Shown: positions 8,961 through 17,461 of the stretch, in pieces | Layout of the letters: the number at the start of each line of letters is the position of its first letter | How positions within the stretch are numbered: the first letter of the stretch is position 1 | Assembly: GCA_023443515.1 (NCBI GenBank) | Contig: JAEZUC010000176.1 | Coordinates: 1-64,000 of the forward strand | From: Bacillota bacterium | Lineage (GTDB): Bacteria > Bacillota > Clostridia > Acetivibrionales > DSM-1351 | DNA length: 64,000 bases | Direction: 5' to 3' | Notes under the pieces: model-generated | Told to the model about the DNA's origin: nothing | Database searches by the model: none | What the model saw: the letters and a program-made list of their open reading frames with translations, nothing else | Program-made: the position numbers and the translations under genes

Positions 8961-9001
8961 TTTATCTTGTGACAATAGTAAGACTATAGGAGATATTTAT
9001 T

Positions 9002-9445
9002 ATGTCACTAAAAGAATTGCTTGTTCAAGACTTGAAAAATGCCATGAAGGATGGCGATAGTGTGTCAAAGACAGCTATTCAGATGGCAAGATCAGCAGTG
9101 CTTCAGGTTGAAAAGGACACTAGGGTTACCCTTGACGATGATGGTATAGTTGAGATTATTGCTAAAGAAGTTAAAAAAAGAATGGATACTTTGCCTGACT
9201 TTGAAAAAAGTAACAGACAGGATCTTATAGATAATCTTAAGGCAGAAATTGAGGTTTTGAAGAAATATTTACCACAGCAGTTGAGTGAAGGCGAGATAGA
9301 GGAAATTGTAAAGGAAGCTATTTCCTCTACCGGAGCTACTTCGGCTAAGGAAATCGGAAAGGTAATGCAGGCAGTAATGCCTAAAACCAGAGGCAAGGCT
9401 GACGGTAAATTAGTTAACCTAATAGTAAAAAAGTTATTAGAATAA
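9002..9445 (+). CDS. yqeY: GatB/YqeY domain protein
   Basis: The 147-residue helical protein is related to the C-terminal tRNA-binding domain of GatB. Family features are MSLKELLVQDLKNAMKDGD, the LKKYLPQQLSEGEIEEIV stretch and the ending GKADGKLVNLIVKKLL. YqeY is thought to bind tRNA or help amidotransferase-type reactions, but its role is unsettled. AGGAGATATTT precedes the ATG. It lies 41 bases after rpsU, an old and widespread gene pair, and is closed by a long palindromic terminator. Confidence 0.93.
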   Translation: MSLKELLVQDLKNAMKDGDSVSKTAIQMARSAVLQVEKDTRVTLDDDGIVEIIAKEVKKRMDTLPDFEKSNRQDLIDNLKAEIEVLKKYLPQQLSEGEIEEIVKEAISSTGATSAKEIGKVMQAVMPKTRGKADGKLVNLIVKKLLE

Positions 9446-9477
9446 GAAAGAGTCCGGTATATACCGGACTCTTTCTT
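9446..9477 (+). terminator. Terminator of the rpsU-yqeY operon
   Basis: A perfect 30-base inverted repeat spans 9446-9475 (15 bases each side, GAAAGAGTCCGGTAT and its complement). Its T-rich 3' arm, CTTTCTT, serves as the U tract. The stem is long enough to act on both strands. Confidence 0.8.
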
Positions 9478-9567
9478 GCATATGCCTGCAATATCAAGAA
9501 ATTTTTAAGTCTATAGTTAAGTATAAGTTAAAAGTACCCAATGACCTATTGAAAAAGTTTGACCTGG

Positions 9568-9576
9568 TGCTATAAT
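9568..9576 (+). promoter_or_regulatory. Extended -10 promoter of the CYTH gene
   Basis: TGCTATAAT is a consensus extended -10, 29 bases ahead of the start codon. The nearby TTGACC lies only 6 bp upstream and cannot act as its -35. Confidence 0.5.
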
Positions 9577-9605
9577 TATTTGTAGCCAAAAGGAGAAGTA
9601 TTTAT

Positions 9606-10070
9606 ATGTCTATCGAAATTGAAAAAAAGTTTCTTGTAAAAAGTGATGCTTATAAGGCCTATGCAAAGTCGGTTTTATTCAGACAGGGGTATTTGAGTAC
9701 GTCCACCGGAAGAACTGTACGAGTAAGAAGATATGATGATAAAGGGTTTATTACAGTAAAAGGTAAGACAAATAACTGCAGCAGACTGGAATATGAGTAC
9801 CGTATTCCAAATGAGGATGCTGATAATATGCTTGATAATTTGTGTGTTCAGCCTATAATAGAAAAAGTAAGGCACTTCCTGTCATATAAGGGCTATGAAT
9901 GGGTTGTAGATGAATTCCTCGGAGGCAATGAAGGCCTTGTGGTAGCGGAGATTGAACTCAGTGACGAAAAGGAGAGTTTCGAAAAACCCGATTGGATTGG
10001 GACTGAGATAACAGCTGATACAAGATATTATAACTCAAATCTTGTCAATAATCCTTATAGCACCTGGTAA
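9606..10070 (+). CDS. CYTH domain protein (triphosphate tunnel metalloenzyme)
   Basis: The 154-residue CYTH protein has the EIEKKFLV signature (ExExK) at residues 4-11. Alternating charged strands follow: VRVRRYDDKGFITVKGK, then RLEYEYRIP and VVDEFLGGNEGLVVAEIEL. These line the tunnel that binds a triphosphate with Mg or Mn. Bacterial members act as inorganic triphosphatases or thiamine triphosphatases, and some are adenylate cyclases. The short single-domain form here favours a triphosphatase, but the substrate is not readable. AGGAG precedes the ATG. The YkgJ/PfpI fusion follows 32 bases later. Confidence 0.88.
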   Translation: MSIEIEKKFLVKSDAYKAYAKSVLFRQGYLSTSTGRTVRVRRYDDKGFITVKGKTNNCSRLEYEYRIPNEDADNMLDNLCVQPIIEKVRHFLSYKGYEWVVDEFLGGNEGLVVAEIELSDEKESFEKPDWIGTEITADTRYYNSNLVNNPYSTW

Positions 10071-10102
10071 ACATATTAGTGTACTAAGAAAAGAGACTAC
10101 AA

Positions 10103-10945
10103 ATGGAATGCAGAAAATATTGCGGGGCTTGCTGTATCGCTCCTTCAATATCATCACCTATACCCGGTATGCCAAAAGGTAAGCCTGCCGGAGTAAGATG
10201 CGTCCAATTAAATAGTGATAATAGCTGCAGGATTTTCGGGTTGCCCGAGAGGCCTCGGGTATGTTCTAGCCTGAAACCTTCCAGAGAAATGTGCGGAGAA
10301 TCCAGACAGTTTGCTTTGAAATATCTGTTCAGACTTGAAGAACTAACAAAACAAGGAGGAATAAATATGAACAAAATATTGGTATTTTTGTATGACGATA
10401 TGGCGGATTTTGAGATATCATACGCTACGCACCTTTTAGGGCATGAATTATCAAAAGAAATAGTTCCATGTGCATATGAAAAAAAGACTATTAAGAGTAA
10501 GGGGGGCTTGTTATTCACACCAGAAATAACGGTTGCCCAGGCAAAAGCAGATGATTTCGAGGGTTTTTTAATTCCCGGAGGTTGGAATCCTGTCGTAAAG
10601 GCCGAAATGCTTGATCTGATAAAAGCTTTTTATACAAGCGGGAAACTCGTTGCAGCAATTTGTGCAGGCCCCAGATATCTTGCTAAGGCCGGTATATTAG
10701 ATGATGTTAAATACACGACCTCAATAGTTGAATGGACACAAGCCAGAAGAGAAGCATTTGACAATGAGGATGACCCGTTTCCAAGGAAAAACTTTATTGA
10801 TACCAGAGTAGTAAGGGATAAAAATGTCATAACATCAAAAGGTATATCATTTGTTGATTTTGCCATTGAAATAGCGGACTATTTCGGCATGTTTAAAAGC
10901 CCTAAAGATAAGGAAGCTTTTCTTAAAATAATTAGTGGCAGTTAG
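10103..10945 (+). CDS. YkgJ-type cysteine-cluster protein fused in frame to DJ-1/PfpI protein
   Basis: One open frame of 280 codons covers two families. Residues 1-88 form a YkgJ/UPF0153-like metal-binding domain ([13 protein letters not shown], then [18 protein letters not shown] and MCG). Residues 89-280 form a DJ-1/PfpI protein with the nucleophile elbow AAICAGP (Cys99 counted from the internal Met) and Glu15 in DMADFE. At the border, AAGGAGGA (10353-10360) stands six bases before an in-frame ATG at 10367. No stop separates the domains. A full-length fusion, a free 192-residue PfpI protein, or both may be made. The ribosome site before 10103 is weak compared with the internal one. Confidence 0.82.
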   Translation: MECRKYCGACCIAPSISSPIPGMPKGKPAGVRCVQLNSDNSCRIFGLPERPRVCSSLKPSREMCGESRQFALKYLFRLEELTKQGGINMNKILVFLYDDMADFEISYATHLLGHELSKEIVPCAYEKKTIKSKGGLLFTPEITVAQAKADDFEGFLIPGGWNPVVKAEMLDLIKAFYTSGKLVAAICAGPRYLAKAGILDDVKYTTSIVEWTQARREAFDNEDDPFPRKNFIDTRVVRDKNVITSKGISFVDFAIEIADYFGMFKSPKDKEAFLKIISGS

Positions 10946-10992
10946 TTTACTGCTATTTATAAAAATCTAAATGAATTGAGGCAATTTATATA

Positions 10993-11733
10993 ATGAATAG
11001 TAGAAAAACTGTTCTTGTAACGGGTGCTTCCAGAGGGATTGGCTATGCTATTGCAAAAAAGTTTGCTTACAACGGATTCAATATTGCAATAAACTATAAC
11101 GTTAACAGAACAGCGGCACAAAGCCTGGAAAGGGAGTTAGCCCGGGAACAATGCAGTGTAATGACTGTACAAGCAGATGTAAGCAGTCAGGAACAGGTTC
11201 TCAATATGATAGAAAATGTTAATTCACATTTTGGAAACATAGACATATTGGTTAATAATGCTGGTATAGCAGGGCAAAGCCTGTTTACAGACATTTCAAC
11301 AGAAGAATGGGACAGGATGTTTGATATTAATGTTAAAGGGATGTTCCACTGCTGTAAAGCTGTACTACCTCATATGATTAGAAACAGATGGGGTAAAATA
11401 GTTAATATATCCTCAATATGGGGATTAACAGGTGCGTCCTGCGAGGTGCATTATTCTGCTTCAAAAGCAGCTGTTATTGGATTGACACGTGCATTGGCAA
11501 AAGAAGTAGGACCGTCTAATATACAGGTCAACTGCGTTGCACCCGGTGTAATCGATACCGATATGAATTCGGGACTTGACAATGAGACTTTGGAAGATTT
11601 AAAGGAACAAACACCGTTGGGAGTAATTGGCACAGGTAATGATATTGCGGAAACCGTTTTCTTCCTAACATCAGACAATGCAGGGTTTATAACGGGTCAG
11701 GTAATAAGCCCAAACGGTGGTTTTTTAATTTAG
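10993..11733 (+). CDS. SDR-family reductase, YmfI-like (probable EF-P 5-aminopentanone reductase)
   Basis: The 246-residue short-chain dehydrogenase has the NAD(P) motif TGASRGIGYA at residues 9-18, NNAGIAG, and the catalytic Ser-Tyr-Lys set in NISSIWG and HYSASK. It has FabG-like architecture. The stretches KIVNISSIWGLTGASCEVHY and GQVISPNGGF resemble the YmfI group, which reduces the 5-aminopentanone on elongation factor P in Firmicutes. That finer call is from memory of the family. No fatty-acid genes are adjacent. It lies 47 bases after the PfpI fusion and is likely co-transcribed with it. Confidence 0.8.
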   Translation: MNSRKTVLVTGASRGIGYAIAKKFAYNGFNIAINYNVNRTAAQSLERELAREQCSVMTVQADVSSQEQVLNMIENVNSHFGNIDILVNNAGIAGQSLFTDISTEEWDRMFDINVKGMFHCCKAVLPHMIRNRWGKIVNISSIWGLTGASCEVHYSASKAAVIGLTRALAKEVGPSNIQVNCVAPGVIDTDMNSGLDNETLEDLKEQTPLGVIGTGNDIAETVFFLTSDNAGFITGQVISPNGGFLI

Positions 11734-11739
11734 CTAAAT

Positions 11740-11767
11740 GTAATTTGGTTTTCTTATTACAAATTAC
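11740..11767 (+). terminator. Possible terminator after the SDR gene
   Basis: GTAATTTG and CAAATTAC form an 8-bp stem with a 12-base loop. The downstream T content is modest, so termination would be partial. Confidence 0.4.
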
Positions 11768-11769
11768 TC

Positions 11770-11798
11770 TTGAATTTATATTATGCTAAGTATATACT
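11770..11798 (+). promoter_or_regulatory. Promoter of the membrane protein gene at 11884
   Basis: TTGAAT at 11770 and TATACT at 11793 are 17 bp apart. The predicted leader starts near 11804 and opens with a small hairpin, GTGTC (11804-11808) with GACAC (11825-11829), of unknown role. Confidence 0.6.
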
Positions 11799-11883
11799 AG
11801 CAAGTGTCTGCAATATAACAGGCCGACACAAGATAATTACTAATATAAAATTTATGCTGCCTTGGTGGCTTGGAGGATAATAA

Positions 11884-12663
11884 ATGGAAAATTCTTCAGG
11901 AGTCAAAACTTTTTTTGAATATCTTCCGGAGAGTATTAAGTTTCACAAATTAAAAAAAGAAGGGCTGGCGCGGTTAATATTTGTGCTCGTCCTTTTTTGC
12001 CAGTTGATAGGTAAATATGCATTATACAAATATGCCCAGTTGTTTCCTGCGGAGGAGATAGAAAAGATTTATGCTAATTTGGCAACATTCCCATCAACAT
12101 CTTCCGCAGATATTTACCAGCCGTCTATACATATTTTGTATGCTTTTCTGGTGGCACTCGGTATATCTTTGTTGTCAAAGCTGGTTTCAAATCTGTTCTT
12201 GTCGGTTTATATGTATTCTTACCTGTCAGAACAAAGAGGCAAAGACAGTGGTTTTAGGGCAAGCTTCTCAGGTGTATTCAAGCACCTGGGCAGGATCATA
12301 GCCTATAATGTTATTTTTGGGCTATTAGTTATGCTTGGTTCCATGTTTTTTGTCATTCCCGGGATAATAGCTTATGTTATGTTTGTTTTCGGATTCTGCT
12401 ATATTCTGGATCTGAAATTGACAATGGCGGATGCAATGACTGCCAGCAGTGAGATTACAAAGGGAAAGAAAGGGCGGATTGCGGGTGTATTAGTAGCTTA
12501 CTTTGCCATATTTAAATTACCGGTACTCCTCTTGGTAGGGAATTCTATGTCAGGTGTGCTTATCGGAGCCTTCTTGACAACAGTGACCAACCTGATTCTG
12601 CAGCGTTTCATTATAAAAATATATATGGATTTGGAATATAAGGTAGAAGCAACCCAGAGGTAA
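11884..12663 (+). CDS. Multi-pass membrane protein of unknown function (DUF975/YciC-like)
   Basis: The 259-residue protein has about five or six membrane segments, at roughly residues 31-50, 80-107, 137-160, 163-180, 195-215 and 218-240. The stretch FFVIPGIIAYVMFVFGFCYI followed by a helix ending ASSEITKGKKG recalls the YciC/DUF975 group of integral membrane proteins, which have no firm function. The start is supported by GGAGG eight bases upstream. It is followed by an MFS transporter in the same direction 82 bases later. No substrate can be inferred. Confidence 0.62.
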   Translation: MENSSGVKTFFEYLPESIKFHKLKKEGLARLIFVLVLFCQLIGKYALYKYAQLFPAEEIEKIYANLATFPSTSSADIYQPSIHILYAFLVALGISLLSKLVSNLFLSVYMYSYLSEQRGKDSGFRASFSGVFKHLGRIIAYNVIFGLLVMLGSMFFVIPGIIAYVMFVFGFCYILDLKLTMADAMTASSEITKGKKGRIAGVLVAYFAIFKLPVLLLVGNSMSGVLIGAFLTTVTNLILQRFIIKIYMDLEYKVEATQR

Positions 12664-12745
12664 CAGAACTTTCACACTTATATATTTACACTCAATATTT
12701 ACAGCTTAATTCATACTAATGTTCTTTGATGGGGGTTTATTTTCC

Positions 12746-14068
12746 ATGTTTTTCAAATTTAAAAGACCAAGGCTTTACGGTGGTGCTTCGGATGAAAATT
12801 ATGAGCTGAGCCGAAGGCGTTTTATTCTTGAAGGATGCCTTTCAAATGGTATTTATACACTAACTGCTGGGGCTTTTTTTGCCGGATATGCCAAATTTCT
12901 AGGTGCATCAGACCAAATCATAGGTCTTCTTGTTGCAATGCCTTTGCTTGCAAATATTCTTCAGATGTTCAGTCCTATATTTTTAGAAAAGCTTTCCACC
13001 AGGAAAAGATTGATAGTTACAACCGGAATGTTGTATAGGGGATTACTTGGGCTAATGATAATTATTCCCCTTTTAACACCGAATCCGACAGCCAGACTTC
13101 TTTTGCTGGGAGGTATGTATTTGACAGCCTATCTAATTTTCAGCTTTTCAAACCCCGCAGGTTGCAGCTGGATAATCAGCCTTGTTCCGGAGAGATACAG
13201 AGGAAGGTATTTTGGGCTTAGGGACACTTTTATTATTTCATCAGCAGCTGTTCTTTCACTATCAATGGGCAGGGTACTTGATTTATTCAAAGTATCAGGG
13301 AGAGAATTTGTCGGATTTATAACAGTTTTTTCTATAGTAATAGTCTTAGTTATATTGGATACTTATTTACTGAATAAAATTAAGGAGCCGGAAATAATAC
13401 CTATTAAGCAGAATATAAATATCAAGAGTCTGTTTACAATGCCTTTGAAGAATAAGCAGTTCCGCCCGGTTGTTCTATTAAATGCAACATGGAATATTTC
13501 AGCACAGATTGCACTGCCTTTCTTTTCCGTTTATATGGTAACAGGTTTGGAACTGTCATATACTTTTATTATGGCAGCCAACATTCTTCTGTCTGTAGTA
13601 CAAGCTTCCACAGCCAAGTTATGGGGCAGGCTGGCGGACAAATTCAGTTGGGAGGTTACTACAGTTGCTTCCATTGGAATGTTAGGCTTGTGCCACCTGA
13701 CGTGGGCTCTCGTAACTAAAGAAATCTGCTATGTAATTATACCGTTCATTCAGATAGTAGCCGGAGCCGGATGGGCCGGTGTTAACATTTCATTGTTTAA
13801 TATTCAGTTCAAGCATGCGCCACAGGAAGGTCGTACAATATTTGTCGGATTTAACGCTGCTATAGCAGGATTGGCTGGATTTACAAGCGCGTTGCTGGGG
13901 GCTTTTCTAGTAGGAGCACTGGCAAACGTAAAGATTAATATAGGAATAACTGTACTCAACAATATGCTTATAATATTTGGGTTATCAGGTATACTTGTAA
14001 TTCTATGTGCGGTGTTTTTTGCCTATAAATTCCGTACAAAAGTAGGAAAGGGACTTGACAGTAAGTAA
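12746..14068 (+). CDS. Major facilitator superfamily transporter
   Basis: The 440-residue membrane transporter has about twelve hydrophobic segments. Short basic loops after helix 2 (FLEKLSTRKRLIV) and in the second half (AKLWGRLADKFSWEV, an MFS motif-A-like turn) support the family. A PERYRGRYFGLRD segment sits in the loop after helix 4. The substrate is unknown; a drug or sugar exporter is equally possible. The longest frame starts at 12719 without a ribosome site. The ATG at 12746 follows GGGGG by ten bases and is preferred. The tRNA-Val gene begins 27 bases after its stop. Confidence 0.85.
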   Translation: MFFKFKRPRLYGGASDENYELSRRRFILEGCLSNGIYTLTAGAFFAGYAKFLGASDQIIGLLVAMPLLANILQMFSPIFLEKLSTRKRLIVTTGMLYRGLLGLMIIIPLLTPNPTARLLLLGGMYLTAYLIFSFSNPAGCSWIISLVPERYRGRYFGLRDTFIISSAAVLSLSMGRVLDLFKVSGREFVGFITVFSIVIVLVILDTYLLNKIKEPEIIPIKQNINIKSLFTMPLKNKQFRPVVLLNATWNISAQIALPFFSVYMVTGLELSYTFIMAANILLSVVQASTAKLWGRLADKFSWEVTTVASIGMLGLCHLTWALVTKEICYVIIPFIQIVAGAGWAGVNISLFNIQFKHAPQEGRTIFVGFNAAIAGLAGFTSALLGAFLVGALANVKINIGITVLNNMLIIFGLSGILVILCAVFFAYKFRTKVGKGLDSK

Positions 14069-14095
14069 AAATATATGGATAATAGTAGTACGAAT

Positions 14096-14172
14096 GACGG
14101 ATTAGCTCAGTTGGCTAGAGTACTACCTTGACATGGTAGGGGTCACTGGTTCGAGCCCAGTATTCGTCACCA
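14096..14172 (+). tRNA. tRNA-Val (anticodon GAC)
   Basis: A complete cloverleaf is visible. The acceptor stem pairs GACGGAT with ATTCGTC (one G-U). The D arm begins TAGCTCAG. The anticodon arm is CTACC-TTGACAT-GGTAG with GAC at 14130-14132, and the T arm contains GGTTCGAGCC. The 3' CCA is encoded. GAC reads GUC and GUU valine codons. A terminator follows immediately, so it is a single tRNA unit. Confidence 0.95.
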
Positions 14173-14202
14173 AACTGCTTGCTTTATGCAAGCAGTTTTT
14201 TT
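14173..14202 (+). terminator. Terminator of tRNA-Val
   Basis: AACTGCTTGC and GCAAGCAGTT form a 10-bp perfect stem with a TTTAT loop and a T run. It starts right after the CCA end. Confidence 0.88.
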
Positions 14203-14248
14203 GTAGTTTACAGGAGTTTTTCATAAAGCAGTTGCATTTTCATATACA

Positions 14249-14285
14249 AAAAAGCAGCATGAACAGAATTGTCCATGCTGCTTTT
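14249..14285 (-). terminator. Terminator of the CNNM/CorC gene
   Basis: AAAAGCAGCATG and CATGCTGCTTTT make a 12-bp stem with A- and T-rich outer arms. It lies 10 bases past the stop of the minus-strand gene and is symmetrical enough to work both ways. Confidence 0.8.
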
Positions 14286-14294
14286 TAAAAGTAA

Positions 14295-15602
14295 CTACAT
14301 TATTAATGCTTTACTTACTTTTACTTTGGAAACTTTCTTTTCTTTAACTTCTTCTACTTTAAACACCAACTCTTCATATTCAATTACTGATTTATCACCT
14401 TTTTCGGGTATTCTCCCCAATTGACCTGTGATAAATCCGCTAAGAGTTTCATATTCATCAGAAAGATTGACTCCAAGTGTTTCCTGTACTTCGTCCAAAC
14501 TAACTGAACCTTGAATTACAAAGGTGTTTTCATCTATTTTTTCTATATATTTTTCAACTTCGTCGTCTTCATCGAAAATGTTTCCAACAATTTCTTCCAG
14601 CAAGTCTTCTAAAGTAACAAGGCCTGCTGTTCCTCCGTATTCATCAATGATTATTGCCAGATGATTTTTATTGTGTTTCAGTTCTTGGAATAATTCATCG
14701 GTTCTTTTGGAAGTCGGAACAAAATAAGGTGCTCTAATAAAATTCCTCAAATTAAATTTTTCTTTACCATCACCCTCAGATAAATATTGTATTAGGTATT
14801 TTGAATGCATTACACCGATAATATTATCAATACTATCCTCATATATTGGTATCCTTGAGTACTTCTCACGATTAAAAAACGAAGTAACTTCAGTTATCGT
14901 TGAATCAACAGGAAGAGCTGCAATATCGGTTCTGTGTGTCATTATTTCAGAAACAGTTTTATTGTTAAACTCGAAGATATTGTTAATCATCTCTTTCTCA
15001 GTTTCTTCGATAGTACCTTTTTCCTCACCTACATCAATCATCATGCGGATTTCTTCTTCGGTAACATTCTGTTCTTCCTTTGCGTGAGGATCAACACCGA
15101 AAAGTCTCACAAAAAAATTAGTAGAGATTGTAAGAAGCTTTACAAATGGTGATGTAACCATGGATAGAAGGTTTAACGGTTTAGCCACAAAAAATGAAAT
15201 CGATTCAGCTTTTTTCATAGCTAATCGTTTAGGGACTAATTCACCCAAAACAAGGGTAAAATAAGATAGTATAATAGTTATAACTATAACTGAAGCTGTT
15301 TTTAAAACATTTTCAGGAATAGGAATTTCCAGGTACTTAATTATATTTACCAACCTATCTGCAAAGCTTTCTGAAGCAAATGCACTGGCAAGAAAACCTG
15401 CCAAGGTTATACCTATTTGAATAGTTGCAAGAAATCTACTTGGTTCACCAAGGAGTTTTTGCAAAAGTATTGCCTTTTTGTTACCGTTATCTGCCATTAT
15501 CTTAATTTTATTATCATTCAAAGATATTAAGGCAATTTCTGATGCTGCAAAAAATGCATTCAGTACAATCAGAACCAATAAAAACAAAAGTTCAGTAATC
15601 AA
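14295..15602 (-). CDS. CNNM-family membrane protein with CBS pair and CorC/HlyC domain
   Basis: The 435-residue protein is usually annotated as a hemolysin-family or CorC/MpfA-type protein. An N-terminal DUF21/CNNM membrane region (residues about 1-180) contains VLNAFFAASEIALISL. It is followed by two CBS domains (about 205-330, with VSEIMTHRTDI and IDEYGGTAGLVTLEDLLEEI) and a C-terminal transporter-associated domain. Such proteins are linked to Mg or other cation efflux; true hemolytic activity is unlikely. The start is TTG at 15602 behind GGAGG. A long leader of about 217 bases precedes it. Confidence 0.88.
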   Translation of the reverse strand: MITELLFLLVLIVLNAFFAASEIALISLNDNKIKIMADNGNKKAILLQKLLGEPSRFLATIQIGITLAGFLASAFASESFADRLVNIIKYLEIPIPENVLKTASVIVITIILSYFTLVLGELVPKRLAMKKAESISFFVAKPLNLLSMVTSPFVKLLTISTNFFVRLFGVDPHAKEEQNVTEEEIRMMIDVGEEKGTIEETEKEMINNIFEFNNKTVSEIMTHRTDIAALPVDSTITEVTSFFNREKYSRIPIYEDSIDNIIGVMHSKYLIQYLSEGDGKEKFNLRNFIRAPYFVPTSKRTDELFQELKHNKNHLAIIIDEYGGTAGLVTLEDLLEEIVGNIFDEDDEVEKYIEKIDENTFVIQGSVSLDEVQETLGVNLSDEYETLSGFITGQLGRIPEKGDKSVIEYEELVFKVEEVKEKKVSKVKVSKALIM

Positions 15603-15819
15603 TTTTTTTTATCCTCCAATATACAAATTAACCCTTAAAAAATCAAAAAAAGTCATAGAACGCATTATAATAATCTAAGCGTCTTATGGCCTTGGATAAA
15701 AAAACGGTTTTGAATACACTTTATTGTTTGAAAAAACTAGCAATATTAACGTGTTACTATCCACATCCGTCGGATAGTCGTCCATTACCTTTCACCACCC
15801 TCAAAATAAATTATCTATG
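15603..15819 (-). promoter_or_regulatory. Long 5' leader of the CNNM gene, possible cis-acting RNA
   Basis: On the minus strand, about 217 bases separate the predicted start of transcription from the TTG codon. The leader holds a clear hairpin, ACTATCC with GGATAGT (15751-15773 on the map, 9-base loop). A second weaker stem-loop (ACAC with GTGT, ATTG with CAAT) is followed by a run of T residues. No ribosome site or reading frame is evident before the GGAGG at its end. I could not match it to an M-box, yybP-ykoY, ydaO or fluoride riboswitch. Confidence 0.35.
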
Positions 15820-15825
15820 ATGCTT

Positions 15826-15855
15826 AATCTACTATATAATCATATATTCTGTCAA
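15826..15855 (-). promoter_or_regulatory. Promoter of the CNNM gene
   Basis: Read on the minus strand, TTGACA (15850-15855) and TAGATT (15826-15831) are 18 bp apart. The remaining bases from 15856 to 16053, ahead of the plus-strand exchanger, are very AT-rich. I see nothing definite in them beyond room for a divergent promoter. Confidence 0.55.
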
Positions 15856-16053
15856 GATGCAGGTAATAACCCATTCCGCCATTAAAATCAAATTACAGCT
15901 GATTATCACTCGTAGTATCAAATTATCTTTAGTTAAAATAAATTTTGTTTTTTATAACATAATACCGGTTAACCACTTGTATTAAATTTAACTTATTCGG
16001 CATATGAATTATTGAAGGGCATTGTCCTAAAAAAAACGAAAAGAGAGAAAACT

Positions 16054-17061
16054 ATGCTGGATAACATACTGATTTTATTACTTAGTCTGGGTATAATCCT
16101 TACAGGATGCGAGTTATTTACAAATGGAATTGAGTGGTTGGGCAAGAAGTTGAGGCTCGGAGATGGAGTTGTAGGGAGTATTTTTTCTGCTGTAGGAACA
16201 TGCCTTCCTGAAACGCTGATACCTGTAATTGCCTTGCTTTTTTCAAAAAATCAAAAGGACTCGGTGGATATAGGTATCGGTGCTATTGTCGGGGCACCTT
16301 TTATGCTTTCGACTCTTGCATTTTTTATAACTGGATTAAGTGTAATAATATTCGCTGGCAGGCGACAGACGGGAATGGAACTTAATACCAATTTAGATAT
16401 TTTTGGGCGAGACATTTCGTTTTTCGTAAATGTGTATATATGTGCAATTTCGGTGTCATTTTTAAATGTTGGCTTTATCAAGAATACAACTGCAATCATG
16501 CTCATAGCTGCATATATTTATTACGTATTTAAAACAGTAAACAGCGACAAGGCAAGTAATGAAGAAATTGACGAGCTCATATTTGGAAAGACGTTTAAAT
16601 TAAGAGAAAATACCCCTGTTATTATGGCTCAGATTGTTCTTGCGCTTTTCTCAATTATACTTGGTGCAGAAATGTTTGTGGGGAATATTGAAGTTATATC
16701 CGGGGCTTTAGGCATTTCAACCCTTGCCCTGTCGATTATAATTACACCTATTGCAACCGAGCTTCCCGAAAAATTTAACAGCGTTATTTGGATTAGCAAA
16801 AACAAGGATACACTTTCCCTGGGAAATATATCGGGTGCTATGGTGTTCCAAAGCTGCATACCGGTTTCAATAGGTATTCTTACAACGGACTGGAAGCTTG
16901 ATATAATAACATTGGTAAGCTCTCTGCTGGCATTGTCTTCAACTCTTGTTACATACATATGGATAAAAGTTAAAAAGAGTTTAACACCTTTACCGCTTTT
17001 GTCCGGTGGAGTATTTTATGCTTTATTTATTGGATTTTTGATACTCAGAGGGTTTAAATAA
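16054..17061 (+). CDS. Sodium/calcium exchanger family membrane protein (CaCA)
   Basis: The 335-residue integral membrane antiporter has about ten helices in two repeats. Each repeat carries the ion-binding alpha motif with a membrane-embedded Glu: AVGTCLPETLIPVIALL in the first half and ITPIATELPEKFNSVIW in the second. This is the YrbG/CaxA-like layout, exchanging Ca2+ or a related cation for Na+ or H+. The longest frame begins with a TTG at 16012. The ATG at 16054, ahead of the first helix and behind AAGAGAGA, is more likely. It converges on the DUF4363 gene with only two bases between the stops. Confidence 0.85.
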   Translation: MLDNILILLLSLGIILTGCELFTNGIEWLGKKLRLGDGVVGSIFSAVGTCLPETLIPVIALLFSKNQKDSVDIGIGAIVGAPFMLSTLAFFITGLSVIIFAGRRQTGMELNTNLDIFGRDISFFVNVYICAISVSFLNVGFIKNTTAIMLIAAYIYYVFKTVNSDKASNEEIDELIFGKTFKLRENTPVIMAQIVLALFSIILGAEMFVGNIEVISGALGISTLALSIIITPIATELPEKFNSVIWISKNKDTLSLGNISGAMVFQSCIPVSIGILTTDWKLDIITLVSSLLALSSTLVTYIWIKVKKSLTPLPLLSGGVFYALFIGFLILRGFK

Positions 17062-17063
17062 TA

Positions 17064-17456
17064 TTACATAATATTCTCCAGAGAAAAACTCTCTTTTTTA
17101 GGAATATGTTTAATGTACTCTTTCAATGCCTCAAGTTCTGCCAAAGCAGAAGGATAGTCCTTGCTCTCAACATATTTTTTAGTTTTTGTATATGAGTTAT
17201 CAATATTGTCAATCTCAAAGTGGTCTAAAAGTATGGCCCAACCGAACTTTGTTCTATCCCAATCAGATGCAAAGTCATTCAGGAGTTTTTCAGCAGAGTC
17301 CCATTGCTTGGATTGTATAAATAAGCCGGCAGAGTCAACAGTTTTTTCAAGTTTTTCACAGGAACGATTCAGATAATTTAAAGTCAGAACTCCTGAAATG
17401 ATTATAACTAAAACTAAACTAACAACTACAGTAACTGTTTTTGTGTTGTTTGACAT
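17064..17456 (-). CDS. DUF4363 family protein
   Basis: The 130-residue protein has a single N-terminal membrane segment (about residues 8-28) and a helical extracytoplasmic part rich in Lys, Glu and Asp. Its length and the pattern NRSCEKLEKTVDSAGLFI followed by WDSAEKLLNDFASDW match DUF4363, which is commonly encoded beside DUF421 in Clostridia. AGGAG precedes the ATG. It lies five bases after the DUF421 gene, so the two are surely co-transcribed. No function is known. A heptad-like or TPR-like helix repeat is possible. Confidence 0.75.
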   Translation of the reverse strand: MSNNTKTVTVVVSLVLVIIISGVLTLNYLNRSCEKLEKTVDSAGLFIQSKQWDSAEKLLNDFASDWDRTKFGWAILLDHFEIDNIDNSYTKTKKYVESKDYPSALAELEALKEYIKHIPKKESFSLENIM

Positions 17457-17461
17457 ATCTT

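Noticed and set aside
9557..9576. TTGACC as the -35 of the CYTH promoter
   Set aside because: It is only 6 bp from the TATAAT. The TG-extended -10 alone is the more reasonable reading.
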